DNA from: Gammaproteobacteria bacterium
GTDB lineage: Bacteria > Pseudomonadota > Gammaproteobacteria > SZUA-229
NCBI GenBank assembly: GCA_029882215.1
Contig: JAOULC010000001.1
Location: 62,001-126,000 of the forward strand
Direction: 5' to 3'
Length of the DNA stretch: 64,000 nucleotides
Under the pieces are notes generated by a model. The model did not search any database and was not told where the DNA came from. It was given only the letters and a program-made list of their open reading frames with translations. Within the stretch, counting starts at the first letter, position 1. Each line of letters starts with the position of its first letter. The translations under genes and the position numbers were made by a program. This document shows positions 17,342 to 26,042 of the stretch, piece after piece.

Positions 17342-17899
17342 ATGAAAACAAAAACAACTCAACTGGCTTTATCACTTTCGCTACTACTGGGCTCTGCTTC
17401 AATGGCCTCAGCTGCAAGCCTTGACTATCCACAAACTGGTCCAGTATTCAGTGATTCAGCCTACATGGTTGGTGGCGGCGGTGAAGTCGATACATTTTAT
17501 TTTACAAACCAAACAGCAGGCTCTTACTACTTCTATTCAACAGGTACAACAGACGTACGTGGTTATATCTATTCAGATACGCACTCAATGACACTAGCCT
17601 CAAATGATGATGGCGCTGGCTACCCTAATTTTTGTGTTGAAGCTAACTTACTAGCAGGTGAAGCTATCAGCATTGCAGTTGATGGTTGGACTAGCAGCAC
17701 TGATGGATCCTATGGAGTTGTTGGCGCCAGCGGTACTTGCGCTGACTCAGGTTTCTCTTACTTTGATTCAGGGCTTACTACTCCAGTAGCTGTTACTGTT
17801 ACACCTCCAGCTGATAGCGGCGGCTCATTCAGCTTACCGCTGGTTTTATTCTCTTTATTAGCTCTGGGTGCAGCACGTCTGCGTCGTTTCTTTGCTTAA
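17342..17899 (+). CDS. secreted protein with GlyGly-CTERM-like sorting signal
   Basis: A 185-aa exported protein. A Sec signal peptide covers about 1-24, ending ASMASA. The mature part is rich in Gly, Ser, Thr and Tyr and looks like a small beta domain, with two cysteines near 97 and 137 that could form a disulfide. The C-terminus has a DSGGS motif, a hydrophobic helix (LPLVLFSLLALGAA) and a basic end (RLRRFF). This tripartite tail matches the GlyGly-CTERM signal that rhombosortase proteases cleave in type II secretion substrates. It is co-transcribed with the unknown anchored protein upstream. The binding target is unknown. Confidence 0.72.
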   Translation: MKTKTTQLALSLSLLLGSASMASAASLDYPQTGPVFSDSAYMVGGGGEVDTFYFTNQTAGSYYFYSTGTTDVRGYIYSDTHSMTLASNDDGAGYPNFCVEANLLAGEAISIAVDGWTSSTDGSYGVVGASGTCADSGFSYFDSGLTTPVAVTVTPPADSGGSFSLPLVLFSLLALGAARLRRFFA

Positions 17900-17922
17900 T
17901 TTTTGAATAAATGACCGATGAA

Positions 17923-17952
17923 AAAGGCTCGATATTTAACGAGCCTTTTTTA
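17923..17952 (+). terminator. intrinsic terminator after the GlyGly-CTERM gene
   Basis: AAAGGCTCG (17923-17931) and CGAGCCTTT (17940-17948) form a nine-bp stem with an eight-base loop, followed by a T tract. It lies 24 bases after the stop codon. Confidence 0.85.
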
Positions 17953-17984
17953 TTTTAAAGCTTTATTTTTATCATCCTGCCCGC

Positions 17985-18185
17985 TCAGTTACTGTGCGAA
18001 CCATCACAGAAAGGTATATCACCGGATTTTTCGCAACCACAAATGTATAACTGTTTATTTTCTACGGCTGTATATTCAAGCGCCGTGTTTTCCGTTCCCT
18101 GATGACTGCCATCACAGTAAGGTGGATTTTTTGTACGGCCACACTGGCAGATATAAACTGTTTTACCGGCTTTGACTTCGATCAT
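17985..18185 (-). CDS. CDGSH iron-sulfur domain protein (two motifs)
   Basis: Small protein with two complete CDGSH motifs, each expected to bind a [2Fe-2S] cluster by three Cys and one His: C13, C15, C24, H28 and C49, C51, C60, H64. The ATG at 18185 gives 66 aa, but the family often has more residues before the first motif, and the frame is open further upstream into the pirin gene. A non-ATG start there is possible, since an AAGGA sequence lies about 20 bases before this ATG. It is the last gene of the doxX-hydroquinone reductase-pirin unit, which suggests a redox or electron-carrier role. Confidence 0.85.
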   Translation of the reverse strand: MIEVKAGKTVYICQCGRTKNPPYCDGSHQGTENTALEYTAVENKQLYICGCEKSGDIPFCDGSHSN

Positions 18186-18216
18186 TCTTGGCGCATTATT
18201 TTTCCTTGTAATTTGC

Positions 18217-18945
18217 TTAATCAACAAACGGACCGTACTGACGTATCGGTTCAGCATGCGGCAAGCCCATACAAATCATAAACTGACTGTTTTCTTCTGC
18301 CTGAATATTTAAACTCCCGGGATCTTCAGCAAACCAGGCCTGATCAGATTTCAGCTTTTCCTGATTAACGATTATGCACCCATCCATCAGATACACAAGC
18401 CCGCGCATAGCCGGCTCTAATGTGAGCTTATAGTTTGCGCCTTTATCTAACTTAAGGTGCTGATAGATAACATTAGTCTTTAATTTCAACGGTGAATTTT
18501 CACCAACGACGATTTTTACCTGACCACCGTCAATATCAAGCAGCGGAAACTCAGCCGCATCAACCTGCTGATAACCGGGCTCGGTCTGTTTCAGACGTTT
18601 GGGTAAGTTTATCCAGAGCTGAATACCGTTTGTTTCACCGCTTTCAGCCGGCATTTCAGAATGCACCATGCCGCTGCCAGCGGTAAATCGCTGCGCACCA
18701 CCGGCCGTTACAAACGATTCGTTACCGAGATTATCTTTATGATTCATGCCTCCTGCAAAGATATAGGTGATGGCTTCAAAGCCGCGGTGCGGGTGATCCG
18801 GAAAACCACGTCCCGGGCCGATATTAAAATGATCCCACATCACAAACGGATCAAAATTCATAAATTCGCGTAACGGCATCAGCCTTTTCACATCCACCCC
18901 GTCGCCTTCAGGCACCACGGTTACATCTCTGATCTGTGTGCGCAT
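18217..18945 (-). CDS. pirin-family cupin protein
   Basis: A 242-aa two-domain cupin. The metal-site motif PGRGFPDHPHRGFEAITYIFAG and the following GSGMVHSEMP are characteristic of pirins; some bacterial members have quercetinase activity. The start is the ATG at 18945 with a strong GAGGAAG site; upstream codons read back through the reductase gene. It lies 13 bases after the glutathionyl-hydroquinone reductase stop. Together with that enzyme and DoxX it matches a quinone/electrophile detoxification set seen in other proteobacteria. Its own substrate is not evident. Confidence 0.9.
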   Translation of the reverse strand: MRTQIRDVTVVPEGDGVDVKRLMPLREFMNFDPFVMWDHFNIGPGRGFPDHPHRGFEAITYIFAGGMNHKDNLGNESFVTAGGAQRFTAGSGMVHSEMPAESGETNGIQLWINLPKRLKQTEPGYQQVDAAEFPLLDIDGGQVKIVVGENSPLKLKTNVIYQHLKLDKGANYKLTLEPAMRGLVYLMDGCIIVNQEKLKSDQAWFAEDPGSLNIQAEENSQFMICMGLPHAEPIRQYGPFVD

Positions 18946-18958
18946 CACAACTTCCTCT

Positions 18959-19936
18959 TCAATAGACTCTGTCACGATCATGCGGTGCGTTAAAGTCCAG
19001 CGCCGGTCCTTTCGGAATGATCTGTGTCGGGTTAATCGTGGTATGACTGACATAATAATGCCGTTTGCAATAATCAATATCCAGCGTCTGGGCAATACCA
19101 GGAACCTGATATAACTCGCGTAAATAGTTCGACAGATTCGGGTAATCAGCAATACGTTTCAGGTTACACTTAAAATGACCAACGTAAACCGCATCAAAAC
19201 GCACCAGCGTGGTAAACAATCGCCAGTCGGCTTCGGTTAACCGGTCCGCGACAAGATAGCGCTGCTGCGACAAGATCGCTTCCACATTATCGAGTTCGCT
19301 AAACAGCCGCTCAAACGCTCTTTCATAGGCTTTTTGTGTGGTTGAGAAACCACAGCGATAAACACCGTTATTGATATTGTTATAAATGGGCAGATTCACT
19401 TTATCAATAGCGGCACGTAATGCTTCAGGGTAATAATCGGTTTTATCATCTGTCAGATCATTAAAGGCTGAATTCAACATACGAATAATTTCTGACGACT
19501 CGTTATTCACAATCGTATTTTGTTTTTTATCCCACAGAATCGGCACCGTTATCTGGCCGGTAAAATGGCTGTCAGCTTTCTGGTACAGCTGGTAAACATA
19601 ATTAAAGCCAAACAAGTCATCCTGATATTTGCCTTCTTCTGTAAAGGTCCAGCCATCAGCCAGCATTTCTGCCTCCACATAGGAAATACTAATCACCGAT
19701 TCCAGCTTTTTAAGCGCCCTGAAAATCACAGTGCGGTGCGCCCACGGGCAGGCATCGGAAACATAGAGATGATAACGCCCGGCTTCGGCTTTAAAGCCGG
19801 CATCACCGCTGGGGCCGGCACTGCCATCGGCTGTTACCCAGTGGCGAAACGTGGATTCCATGCGTTTGAATTCACCTTCACTGATTTCTTTATCCAGCCA
19901 GCTATCCGCCAGCTCGCCATTAATTAACATGCCCAT
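18959..19936 (-). CDS. yqjG: glutathionyl-hydroquinone reductase (YqjG/ECM4 type)
   Basis: Xi-class glutathione transferase of 325 aa that removes glutathione from glutathionyl-hydroquinones. The catalytic motif CPWAHR starts at Cys63, in a thioredoxin-like N-terminal domain. Other landmarks are TVPILWDK, NNESSEIIRML and ADWRLFTTLVRFDAVYVGHFKCN in the helical C-terminal domain. It lies between doxX and the pirin gene in a run transcribed away from a LysR regulator. That arrangement supports a quinone or oxidative stress function. Confidence 0.93.
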   Translation of the reverse strand: MGMLINGELADSWLDKEISEGEFKRMESTFRHWVTADGSAGPSGDAGFKAEAGRYHLYVSDACPWAHRTVIFRALKKLESVISISYVEAEMLADGWTFTEEGKYQDDLFGFNYVYQLYQKADSHFTGQITVPILWDKKQNTIVNNESSEIIRMLNSAFNDLTDDKTDYYPEALRAAIDKVNLPIYNNINNGVYRCGFSTTQKAYERAFERLFSELDNVEAILSQQRYLVADRLTEADWRLFTTLVRFDAVYVGHFKCNLKRIADYPNLSNYLRELYQVPGIAQTLDIDYCKRHYYVSHTTINPTQIIPKGPALDFNAPHDRDRVY

Positions 19937-19990
19937 AATTATTTCCTGTACTAAATTAACAAACTGTATTCGTCATCTTGCTTATAACTT

Positions 19991-20371
19991 TCATTTAAAC
20001 CGTTTTCTATCCAGACTCAACTCACCTGCGCCATGAACCGCCAGCAGCAATAAACCACCGCTAATGGCCAGATTCTTCATAAACATGATGGATTGCATTT
20101 GATTAGCAAAGTCCGTATGAAAAATAGCACCTGCCACCAGCGTAAAGGCAGCCAGCGCATAAGCAGCCCATTTAATTTTAAAGCCGGCTATCACCATCAG
20201 ACCACCGGCAATTTCCAAAATAATAACCAATGGCAATAATTCACCCGGTACACCGACACTGTCCATATAGCCTGCAGTGCCCGCGTATCCGGCACCTATC
20301 TTGTTAATACCGGCCATCAAAAAAATAAAGCCCAATAAGATACGGGCTGACAGTTCAATAAATTTATCCAT
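19991..20371 (-). CDS. DoxX-family membrane protein
   Basis: Inner-membrane protein of 126 aa with four hydrophobic helices. It shows the DoxX pattern ILLGFIFLMAGINKIG near the start and LEIAGGLMVIAGF in the middle. The start is the ATG at 20371 (MDKFIEL), with AAGGA upstream; an upstream in-frame extension is unrelated to the family. It is the first gene of the operon with the hydroquinone reductase, pirin and CDGSH genes and is divergent from the LysR gene. DoxX relatives often accompany thiol or quinone detoxification, but their reaction is poorly defined. Confidence 0.85.
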   Translation of the reverse strand: MDKFIELSARILLGFIFLMAGINKIGAGYAGTAGYMDSVGVPGELLPLVIILEIAGGLMVIAGFKIKWAAYALAAFTLVAGAIFHTDFANQMQSIMFMKNLAISGGLLLLAVHGAGELSLDRKRFK

Positions 20372-20478
20372 TTTTTTCCTTATTGGTAAGTGTAGCAGCC
20401 ATAATAAACCCATTATATAGATATAAAAGCTCAAAATTAACGCTATACACATCGAATATTTAGATATATATTACTAAC

Positions 20479-21360
20479 ATGAACACACCACGAGTCAGTC
20501 TGGATCAATGGCGCACCCTGCAAGCGGTGATTGATTACGGCGGTTATGCACAAGCGGCTGAAAAACTGCACCGCAGCCAGTCATCCGTCAGCTATGCCGT
20601 TAATAAACTACAGACTCAGCTCGGTATTAAGCTGCTACACATTCAGGGTCGTAAAGCCATACTCAGTGAAGCCGGAAAAATCTTACTCAAAAGATCACGC
20701 CAGCTCATCGCTGATGCCAGCGCCATCGAGCAACTAGCCCGTCACCTTGAACAGGGCTGGGAAGCCGAAATTCGGCTGGCCGTTGAAGCCGCCTACCCCA
20801 AGCAGTTAATCGTCGATGCCTTAAAGCAGTTTGAGCCACAAGCTAAACACACCCGAATACGACTGGAAGAGGTTGTGCTGTCAGGTGCGGAAGAGATCCT
20901 GCTGGAATGTAAGGCCGACCTCGCCATCACGCCATTTATTCCCCAGGGTTTTCTGGGCGAGGAATTAATTCAGGTACAGTTTATTGCAGTTGCCCACCCG
21001 GGTCATGCCTTGCACCATCTGGGACGAAAATTAAACATTCAGGATCTTAACCGCGAGACTCATGTCATCGTCAGTGATTCCGGCAGTAAAGGCATAGACT
21101 CAGGCTGGATCAGTGACTCACACCGCTGGACCGTCAGCAGCCCGGCATCAGCGCATAAGATTATCAGCAACGGACTCGGCTTTGGCTGGCTGGCTGAAAA
21201 GGAAATAGAACAGCAACTGCTGAATAACGAATTAAAACCCCTGCCATTAATCCAGGGCCAGAGAAACACCGCAACTTTATATCTGGTATATGCTGACCTT
21301 GATCAGACCGGCCCGGCAACAAGGCAGCTGGCAGAGATATTAAAACAAGTCAGCACTTAA
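20479..21360 (+). CDS. LysR-type transcriptional regulator
   Basis: A 293-aa LTTR with an N-terminal winged HTH (about 6-65: AVIDYGGYAQAAEKLHRSQSSVSYAVNKLQ region) and a C-terminal periplasmic-binding-like effector domain (about 90-290). It is divergent from the doxX-yqjG-pirin-CDGSH operon across a 107-base AT-rich gap, the usual arrangement for an LTTR controlling its neighbour. Several TATA-like imperfect palindromes lie in the gap, but I could not single out one T-N11-A box. The inducer is unknown; a quinone or electrophile is plausible. Confidence 0.9.
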   Translation: MNTPRVSLDQWRTLQAVIDYGGYAQAAEKLHRSQSSVSYAVNKLQTQLGIKLLHIQGRKAILSEAGKILLKRSRQLIADASAIEQLARHLEQGWEAEIRLAVEAAYPKQLIVDALKQFEPQAKHTRIRLEEVVLSGAEEILLECKADLAITPFIPQGFLGEELIQVQFIAVAHPGHALHHLGRKLNIQDLNRETHVIVSDSGSKGIDSGWISDSHRWTVSSPASAHKIISNGLGFGWLAEKEIEQQLLNNELKPLPLIQGQRNTATLYLVYADLDQTGPATRQLAEILKQVST

Positions 21361-21474
21361 AACCCAAGTCGATACCCCTGCCCTTAATATGGTTTAGATG
21401 TATTGCTTTTATCAGATACTGATCTATATTTTATGGCGCCGGATTGCTTACTTTAAAAAACGAACCATATCCCT

Positions 21475-21837
21475 ATGACAACCATACTTTTAGTAGAAGA
21501 TAATGAATTAAACAGGGACATGTTATCTCGCCGGCTTGAGCGCCATCATTTCAATATTATTTTTGCTAATAATGGAAAAGAAGGTTTTGACTCAGCCCGC
21601 GCTCATCAGCCGGATGTTATTTTAATGGATATGAGTTTACCTGTGATGGACGGCTGGGAAGCAACCAGTAAAATAAAGCAGGAAATAACAACCGCCCATA
21701 TTCCCATTATCGGCCTGTCTGCACATGCGATGTCCGGCGATAAAGAAAAAGCCATAAAAGCAGGCTGTGACGATTATGATACCAAACCGGTTGACCTGCC
21801 CCGGTTGCTGAATAAAATTTCCAGTTTTACAAACTAG
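21475..21837 (+). CDS. single-domain response regulator (DivK/CheY-like)
   Basis: A stand-alone 120-aa receiver domain. The acidic pocket is in VEDNE, the phosphoacceptor is Asp52 (ILMDMSLP), a Ser sits at the switch position in GLSAHAMSGD, and the conserved Lys is in DTKPVD. The DMSLPVMDGWEAT segment is typical of DivK-like receivers. With no output domain it must act by protein contact or phosphotransfer. The kinase gene just downstream is its likely partner. Confidence 0.9.
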   Translation: MTTILLVEDNELNRDMLSRRLERHHFNIIFANNGKEGFDSARAHQPDVILMDMSLPVMDGWEATSKIKQEITTAHIPIIGLSAHAMSGDKEKAIKAGCDDYDTKPVDLPRLLNKISSFTN

Positions 21838-21870
21838 ACACTATTGGCAGTCAATACACAGTTAAGAGCG

Positions 21871-23142
21871 GTGAACACTATCAATAGCATTCAAAATAAT
21901 TCCAGGCTGTTAAAATTATGGCGAAAAGGCGACGAGGAATTTGAACAAGGCGTTATTCGGGTAATCATAGCCAGTTTTGTTTTTGTTTATCTTTTGCTCA
22001 GACAGCAAAACTTTAGCGCTATAGTAGTTGTCTCTCTGTTATTTTTATTGTTTAGCATAGCCCTGACAATCAGCTGTTATTTTATTTCTTCACCCAGCAA
22101 GTACCGTCGTTATACCGGCATTATTGTTGATAACTCTATAGTAACTTATGCTCTGCTCGCCGGAGATGAACTCACCACACCTTTTTATGGTGTCTATCTC
22201 TGGGTTAGTATTGGCAATGGTTTCAGGTTTGGCCGCTCTTATCTTTATTTTTCAACCGCCATTGGTGTTATCGCTTTTAGCAGCATACTTTTAACCAGTC
22301 AGTACTGGCAAGCTCATATTGAAATGGGCTACGGTTTACTCATCTGGCAGTTTTTATTACCGCTATATGTTTCACTTTTACTTAAGCGACTGGAAGCCGC
22401 TTTACAGTCGGCGGAACAGGCCAGCAAAACCAAGAGTGAATTTCTGGCTAATATGAGCCATGAGCTGCGAACACCACTCAACGCCATTATTGGTTACAGT
22501 GAAATGCTGGAAGAAGATGCAATAAGCAGCCGTAGCAAACAGATGGCAAGTGATCTAAATAAAATAATATCGGCAGGAAAAAGCTTACTGGAGATGATTA
22601 ACGGGATTCTTGATTTATCTAAAATTGAAGCCGGTAAATCAGAATTGTACCTCGAGCCTGTAAAAATACGGGCACTGATCGATGAGGTACAGGACATCAT
22701 CAGGCCGCTTATTCATAAAAACAACAATCAGTTTATTATCGAATGGGATGAACAGGATATTGAACTTATCACTGACCACATCAAATTACGCCAGATATTA
22801 ATCAATTTATTAAGTAATGCAATGAAGTTCACAGTGAACGGCATAGTCAAACTGAGTATACATAATTCTGACCATGATAACATCAGGCCGTTATCATTCA
22901 GTATTACTGATAACGGCATTGGAATGACAGCGGATCAGATTAAACTTTTGTATGAACCTTTCAGACAGGCTGATTCATCAACCACAAAAGAATACGGAGG
23001 CACCGGTTTAGGTCTGACAATTACCAAGCACTTTATCGATATAATGGGCGGAGACATTGTGATTGAAAGTACTCCACTGGCGGGTTCAACCTTCACGGTT
23101 TGCTTACCCGTCAACTATAAGCAATATCCCCTGATAGAATAA
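21871..23142 (+). CDS. membrane sensor histidine kinase, RpfC-like N-terminus
   Basis: Histidine kinase with an N-terminal multi-helix membrane region (about 25-185, five or six helices) resembling that of RpfC-type sensors. HisKA follows (NMSHELRTPLNAIIGYSEML), then HATPase_c with N-box, DNGIGM and GGTGLGLTI boxes. There is no receiver or Hpt domain. The start is uncertain: GTG at 21871 is used here, and TTG at 21844 is also in frame. It lies just behind the single-domain receiver gene, so the pair is probably a cognate system. It ends five bases from the convergent nnrS. Confidence 0.88.
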   Translation: MNTINSIQNNSRLLKLWRKGDEEFEQGVIRVIIASFVFVYLLLRQQNFSAIVVVSLLFLLFSIALTISCYFISSPSKYRRYTGIIVDNSIVTYALLAGDELTTPFYGVYLWVSIGNGFRFGRSYLYFSTAIGVIAFSSILLTSQYWQAHIEMGYGLLIWQFLLPLYVSLLLKRLEAALQSAEQASKTKSEFLANMSHELRTPLNAIIGYSEMLEEDAISSRSKQMASDLNKIISAGKSLLEMINGILDLSKIEAGKSELYLEPVKIRALIDEVQDIIRPLIHKNNNQFIIEWDEQDIELITDHIKLRQILINLLSNAMKFTVNGIVKLSIHNSDHDNIRPLSFSITDNGIGMTADQIKLLYEPFRQADSSTTKEYGGTGLGLTITKHFIDIMGGDIVIESTPLAGSTFTVCLPVNYKQYPLIE

Positions 23143-23147
23143 GCACA

Positions 23148-24347
23148 CTATCCTGGGCGACCATCCAGTCTTGGATTAATTAATATTGCAGCATAATGAA
23201 AAATGAACAGGCTAAAAGCGGTTATCCAAAAAAACTGTGACAAAATAACCCACTGTTCATAATAACCCGGCAGTAACAACGGAAACACAATACGCAACAC
23301 CGATGCCAGTCCAATAGACACAAATATCCATAATAAAATTGCGGGTGGTTCAAAAACATTTCTACCCGTATGACCCAGTGCCACTCTGGCCATCATACCC
23401 ACTGTTAACAGACCAACACCCCCGACAGCAAATGAATGCAGCACTATAAAATCTGAAAGCGGAATAAGATAACTGACGGCTTTCAAAGCAAAAGCCAGTG
23501 TGATGAAAAAATATGACACTATCAGAATCCATAGCAGTGGCTTTTTCCATATTGCTGTCGTATACCACTGATACAGTCTGACTAAGTTCAGTACAAATAA
23601 TATTGCTGCCAGTACACTGATCACAAGCGGATTAAAGCGGACAACCTCAGATGTTGCATACAAAACAAAAAACGGAATAATAGCCTGATCCAGCCATAAA
23701 TAGTTTCGCGGCGCATAACTATTATCAAGACCTTTCTCTATAAAAAATGGAATCACTCTTCTTGCCATAATGAGCACAAGTGTCAGCACCAGATAAAAAC
23801 CACCATACAATCCTATTCTTGTAACACCATTAACTACTTGCATTTGTTCGGCGTAAAAAAGACTGTTTGTCAGCATCAGTCCTATTAACAGCAGAATGAT
23901 CGGTAATTGCAGCCAGTTTCTCGATTTAATAACAGGCCGGCTAATACCGGTAATTAACATGATAAAAAATAACGTATCAAACAAAAACATCCATTCAACA
24001 TTATTTTGCACCGCGACAAACGGCATTATTCGCGCTAACAACCAGAATACAAAAACAAGCAGTAGCAACTTCCCTGTTAATGTTTTCCTGTTGGTCCAGT
24101 TCGTGACCGCTGTTAGTAAGAAACCGCTGATAACCGCCATACTGTAACCATAAATCATCTCATGCGCATGCCATGTCAGCGATGCAAAGCCGTTTAATCC
24201 GGGATCCAGTTTCAGTGAATAAGAAAACAGCCAGACCAGCATACTCAGTACGGAAAACAAGGCCGCCGCTAAAAAGAAAATACGGAATCCGGAGTTAAAT
24301 AACGCGATCCGCTGCGATGTTCTTGCTTCATCAATATTCAACATCAT
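23148..24347 (-). CDS. nnrS: NnrS-family haem-copper membrane protein
   Basis: Polytopic inner-membrane protein of 399 aa with about twelve hydrophobic helices. NnrS landmarks are WHAHEMIYGY near 59-68, RRVIPFF in the middle, and LHSFAVGGVGLLTVGMMARVALGHTGR late. NnrS proteins lower nitric-oxide stress and are usually under FNR/NNR-type control. That fits here: a nearly perfect FNR-type box (24402-24415) stands at class II distance from a -10 hexamer. No denitrification reductase genes are in this window, so a protective role against external or low-level NO is a fair inference. Confidence 0.92.
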   Translation of the reverse strand: MMLNIDEARTSQRIALFNSGFRIFFLAAALFSVLSMLVWLFSYSLKLDPGLNGFASLTWHAHEMIYGYSMAVISGFLLTAVTNWTNRKTLTGKLLLLVFVFWLLARIMPFVAVQNNVEWMFLFDTLFFIMLITGISRPVIKSRNWLQLPIILLLIGLMLTNSLFYAEQMQVVNGVTRIGLYGGFYLVLTLVLIMARRVIPFFIEKGLDNSYAPRNYLWLDQAIIPFFVLYATSEVVRFNPLVISVLAAILFVLNLVRLYQWYTTAIWKKPLLWILIVSYFFITLAFALKAVSYLIPLSDFIVLHSFAVGGVGLLTVGMMARVALGHTGRNVFEPPAILLWIFVSIGLASVLRIVFPLLLPGYYEQWVILSQFFWITAFSLFIFHYAAILINPRLDGRPG

Positions 24348-24373
24348 TTATCCTGTTATGCTATTTACAGCTA

Positions 24374-24415
24374 TTAATACCACAACTTATCATGACGAGA
24401 CATGATCTTAATCAA
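24374..24415 (-). promoter_or_regulatory. FNR/DNR-type box and -10 element of nnrS
   Basis: On the minus strand TTGAT-TAAG-ATCAT (24402-24415) matches nine of ten positions of the FNR consensus TTGAT-N4-ATCAA. A -10-like TATTAA lies at 24374-24379. The spacing places the box near -41.5, as at class II FNR-activated promoters, and leaves about 20 bases of leader before the ATG at 24347. Confidence 0.7.
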
Positions 24416-24463
24416 CAGCCGGTAAAAGCCTGGCAAGCTGTTTGATTCAGATTTTCTAAGGAT

Positions 24464-24491
24464 AAAAAAAAGACCTGAAAACAGGTCTTTT
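24464..24491 (-). terminator. intrinsic terminator after the DEAD-box helicase gene
   Basis: AAAAGACCTG (24468-24477) and CAGGTCTTTT (24482-24491) form a ten-bp stem with loop AAAA. On the minus strand it is followed by a run of U from the A tract at 24464-24471. It separates the helicase gene from the nnrS promoter. Confidence 0.85.
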
Positions 24492-24513
24492 ATAACTTTA
24501 ACAGCAGCGCTAT

Positions 24514-25899
24514 TTATGCTGCCTGGCCTGTTGAGCGCCGCTGAGAAGAACTCTTTGAATACGTTACCTTAACGGCATTACCATTACTGTTACGAACACC
24601 GCTACGTTCACCATTACCATGGCCCTGACGATTGCTGTTTTTATCATTTGAGCCGTGACGGGGGTTCGATGAAAAGTTTTTCTTTGCATTATTATTCCGA
24701 TAATTACCACGGCCCCGTGCCGGTCTTTTGCTGGCACTCGGCATCGGTTTGGTCGGCTCCATACCATCAACCACACGCCTCTCAACAGGCTGACCTGTCA
24801 GTTTCTCTATCCGGTTTAATACTTCCCAGTCATTCGGCCCCACCAATGAGATAGCTGTTCCTGTGTTACCACCACGCCCTGTTCTGCCGATACGATGAAT
24901 ATAATCTTCAGCGGCCATCGGCAGATCAAAATTAATAACGTGAGTAATACCCTTAACATCAAGCCCACGCGCGGCCACATCAGTGGCCACTAAAAATTTC
25001 AGATTCCTTTTTTGCATACGCTCAACCACGCGTAAACGCTGTGACATGCGCAAATCACCGTGCAATGCAGCAACGTTATGACCATCTTCGCGCATTCTGC
25101 TGGCCATATCATCGGCACCTTTTTTGGTCGCCGTAAATATAATGGCCTGATCTAACTCTTCACTGTCGAGCGCTGAGCGCAGCAGGTTCATTTTATGACG
25201 AAAGTCATCAGCCTGATGAATATATTGAGTGATTGAATCATGCTTTTCTTTTACCCCAGCAACCTGAATTTTTTCAGGGTTTTTTAACAGCTGCTGAGCA
25301 ACTTTCTGAATCTCGCCCTCTAAAGTCGCAGAAAATAATAATGTCTGGCGATTTTCAGGGGTTGCTGCTGCAATTTTCTTGACATCGTCGAGGAAGCCCA
25401 TATCCAGCATGCGATCGGCTTCATCCAGAATTAATAACTCTACAGCAGAGAAGTCTATGCGATCAGATTTCATGTGATCAATCAATCGACCCGGCGTAGC
25501 AATAATCATATCAACGCCACGCTTCAGGCTTTTTATTTGTGCAGGGTAAGGCACGCCACCGACTAACAATGTACTGTAAAGTCGTGCATGCTTGCTAAAG
25601 TCAGTGGTATTTTTCGCGATCTGATTCGCTAGCTCACGCGTAGGTGTCAACACCAGTACGCGAGGTGTACGATTACCTGCTCTTTCTGCAGGGTTTCTGT
25701 TACCCAGTATTAATTTATGTAACGCAGGTAAGACAAAAGCGGCCGTTTTGCCGGTACCCGTCGGTGCCGATGCCATTAAATCACGGCCATCCATTGCGAA
25801 TGGAATCGCTTTCGCTTGAATTTCGGAGGGAGTTTCAAAGCCACAATCATCGATGGCACGTAAAATACTGGGGTCTAATTCAAATGATTCAAAAGACAA
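24514..25899 (-). CDS. rhlE: DEAD-box ATP-dependent RNA helicase, RhlE-like
   Basis: Cytoplasmic RNA helicase with a full motif set: Q-motif (FETPSEIQ), I (APTGTGKT), Ia (PTRELANQ), II (DEAD), III (SAT), and in domain 2 VAARGLDVKG and HRIGRTGRGG. A long C-terminal tail (about 375-461) rich in Arg, Asn, Gly and Ser replaces any RNA-binding fold and is typical of RhlE-type helicases. I start it at TTG 25899 (LSFESF) because AGAGG precedes it at good distance; an ATG at 25935 would add 12 unrelated residues. It is a single-gene unit. Confidence 0.88.
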   Translation of the reverse strand: MSFESFELDPSILRAIDDCGFETPSEIQAKAIPFAMDGRDLMASAPTGTGKTAAFVLPALHKLILGNRNPAERAGNRTPRVLVLTPTRELANQIAKNTTDFSKHARLYSTLLVGGVPYPAQIKSLKRGVDMIIATPGRLIDHMKSDRIDFSAVELLILDEADRMLDMGFLDDVKKIAAATPENRQTLLFSATLEGEIQKVAQQLLKNPEKIQVAGVKEKHDSITQYIHQADDFRHKMNLLRSALDSEELDQAIIFTATKKGADDMASRMREDGHNVAALHGDLRMSQRLRVVERMQKRNLKFLVATDVAARGLDVKGITHVINFDLPMAAEDYIHRIGRTGRGGNTGTAISLVGPNDWEVLNRIEKLTGQPVERRVVDGMEPTKPMPSASKRPARGRGNYRNNNAKKNFSSNPRHGSNDKNSNRQGHGNGERSGVRNSNGNAVKVTYSKSSSQRRSTGQAA

Positions 25900-26042
25900 G
25901 GCAAGCCTCTGCAGAGTGGAGAAATGAGGCGGCACTATACTTAAAACAACAGCAAAAAACCAGATAAGAATATTACAAATTTATGATATTCGATCAAAAC
26001 AATCACATATCAGTGGATTTCTTCTATTTCAGCGATTAATAG

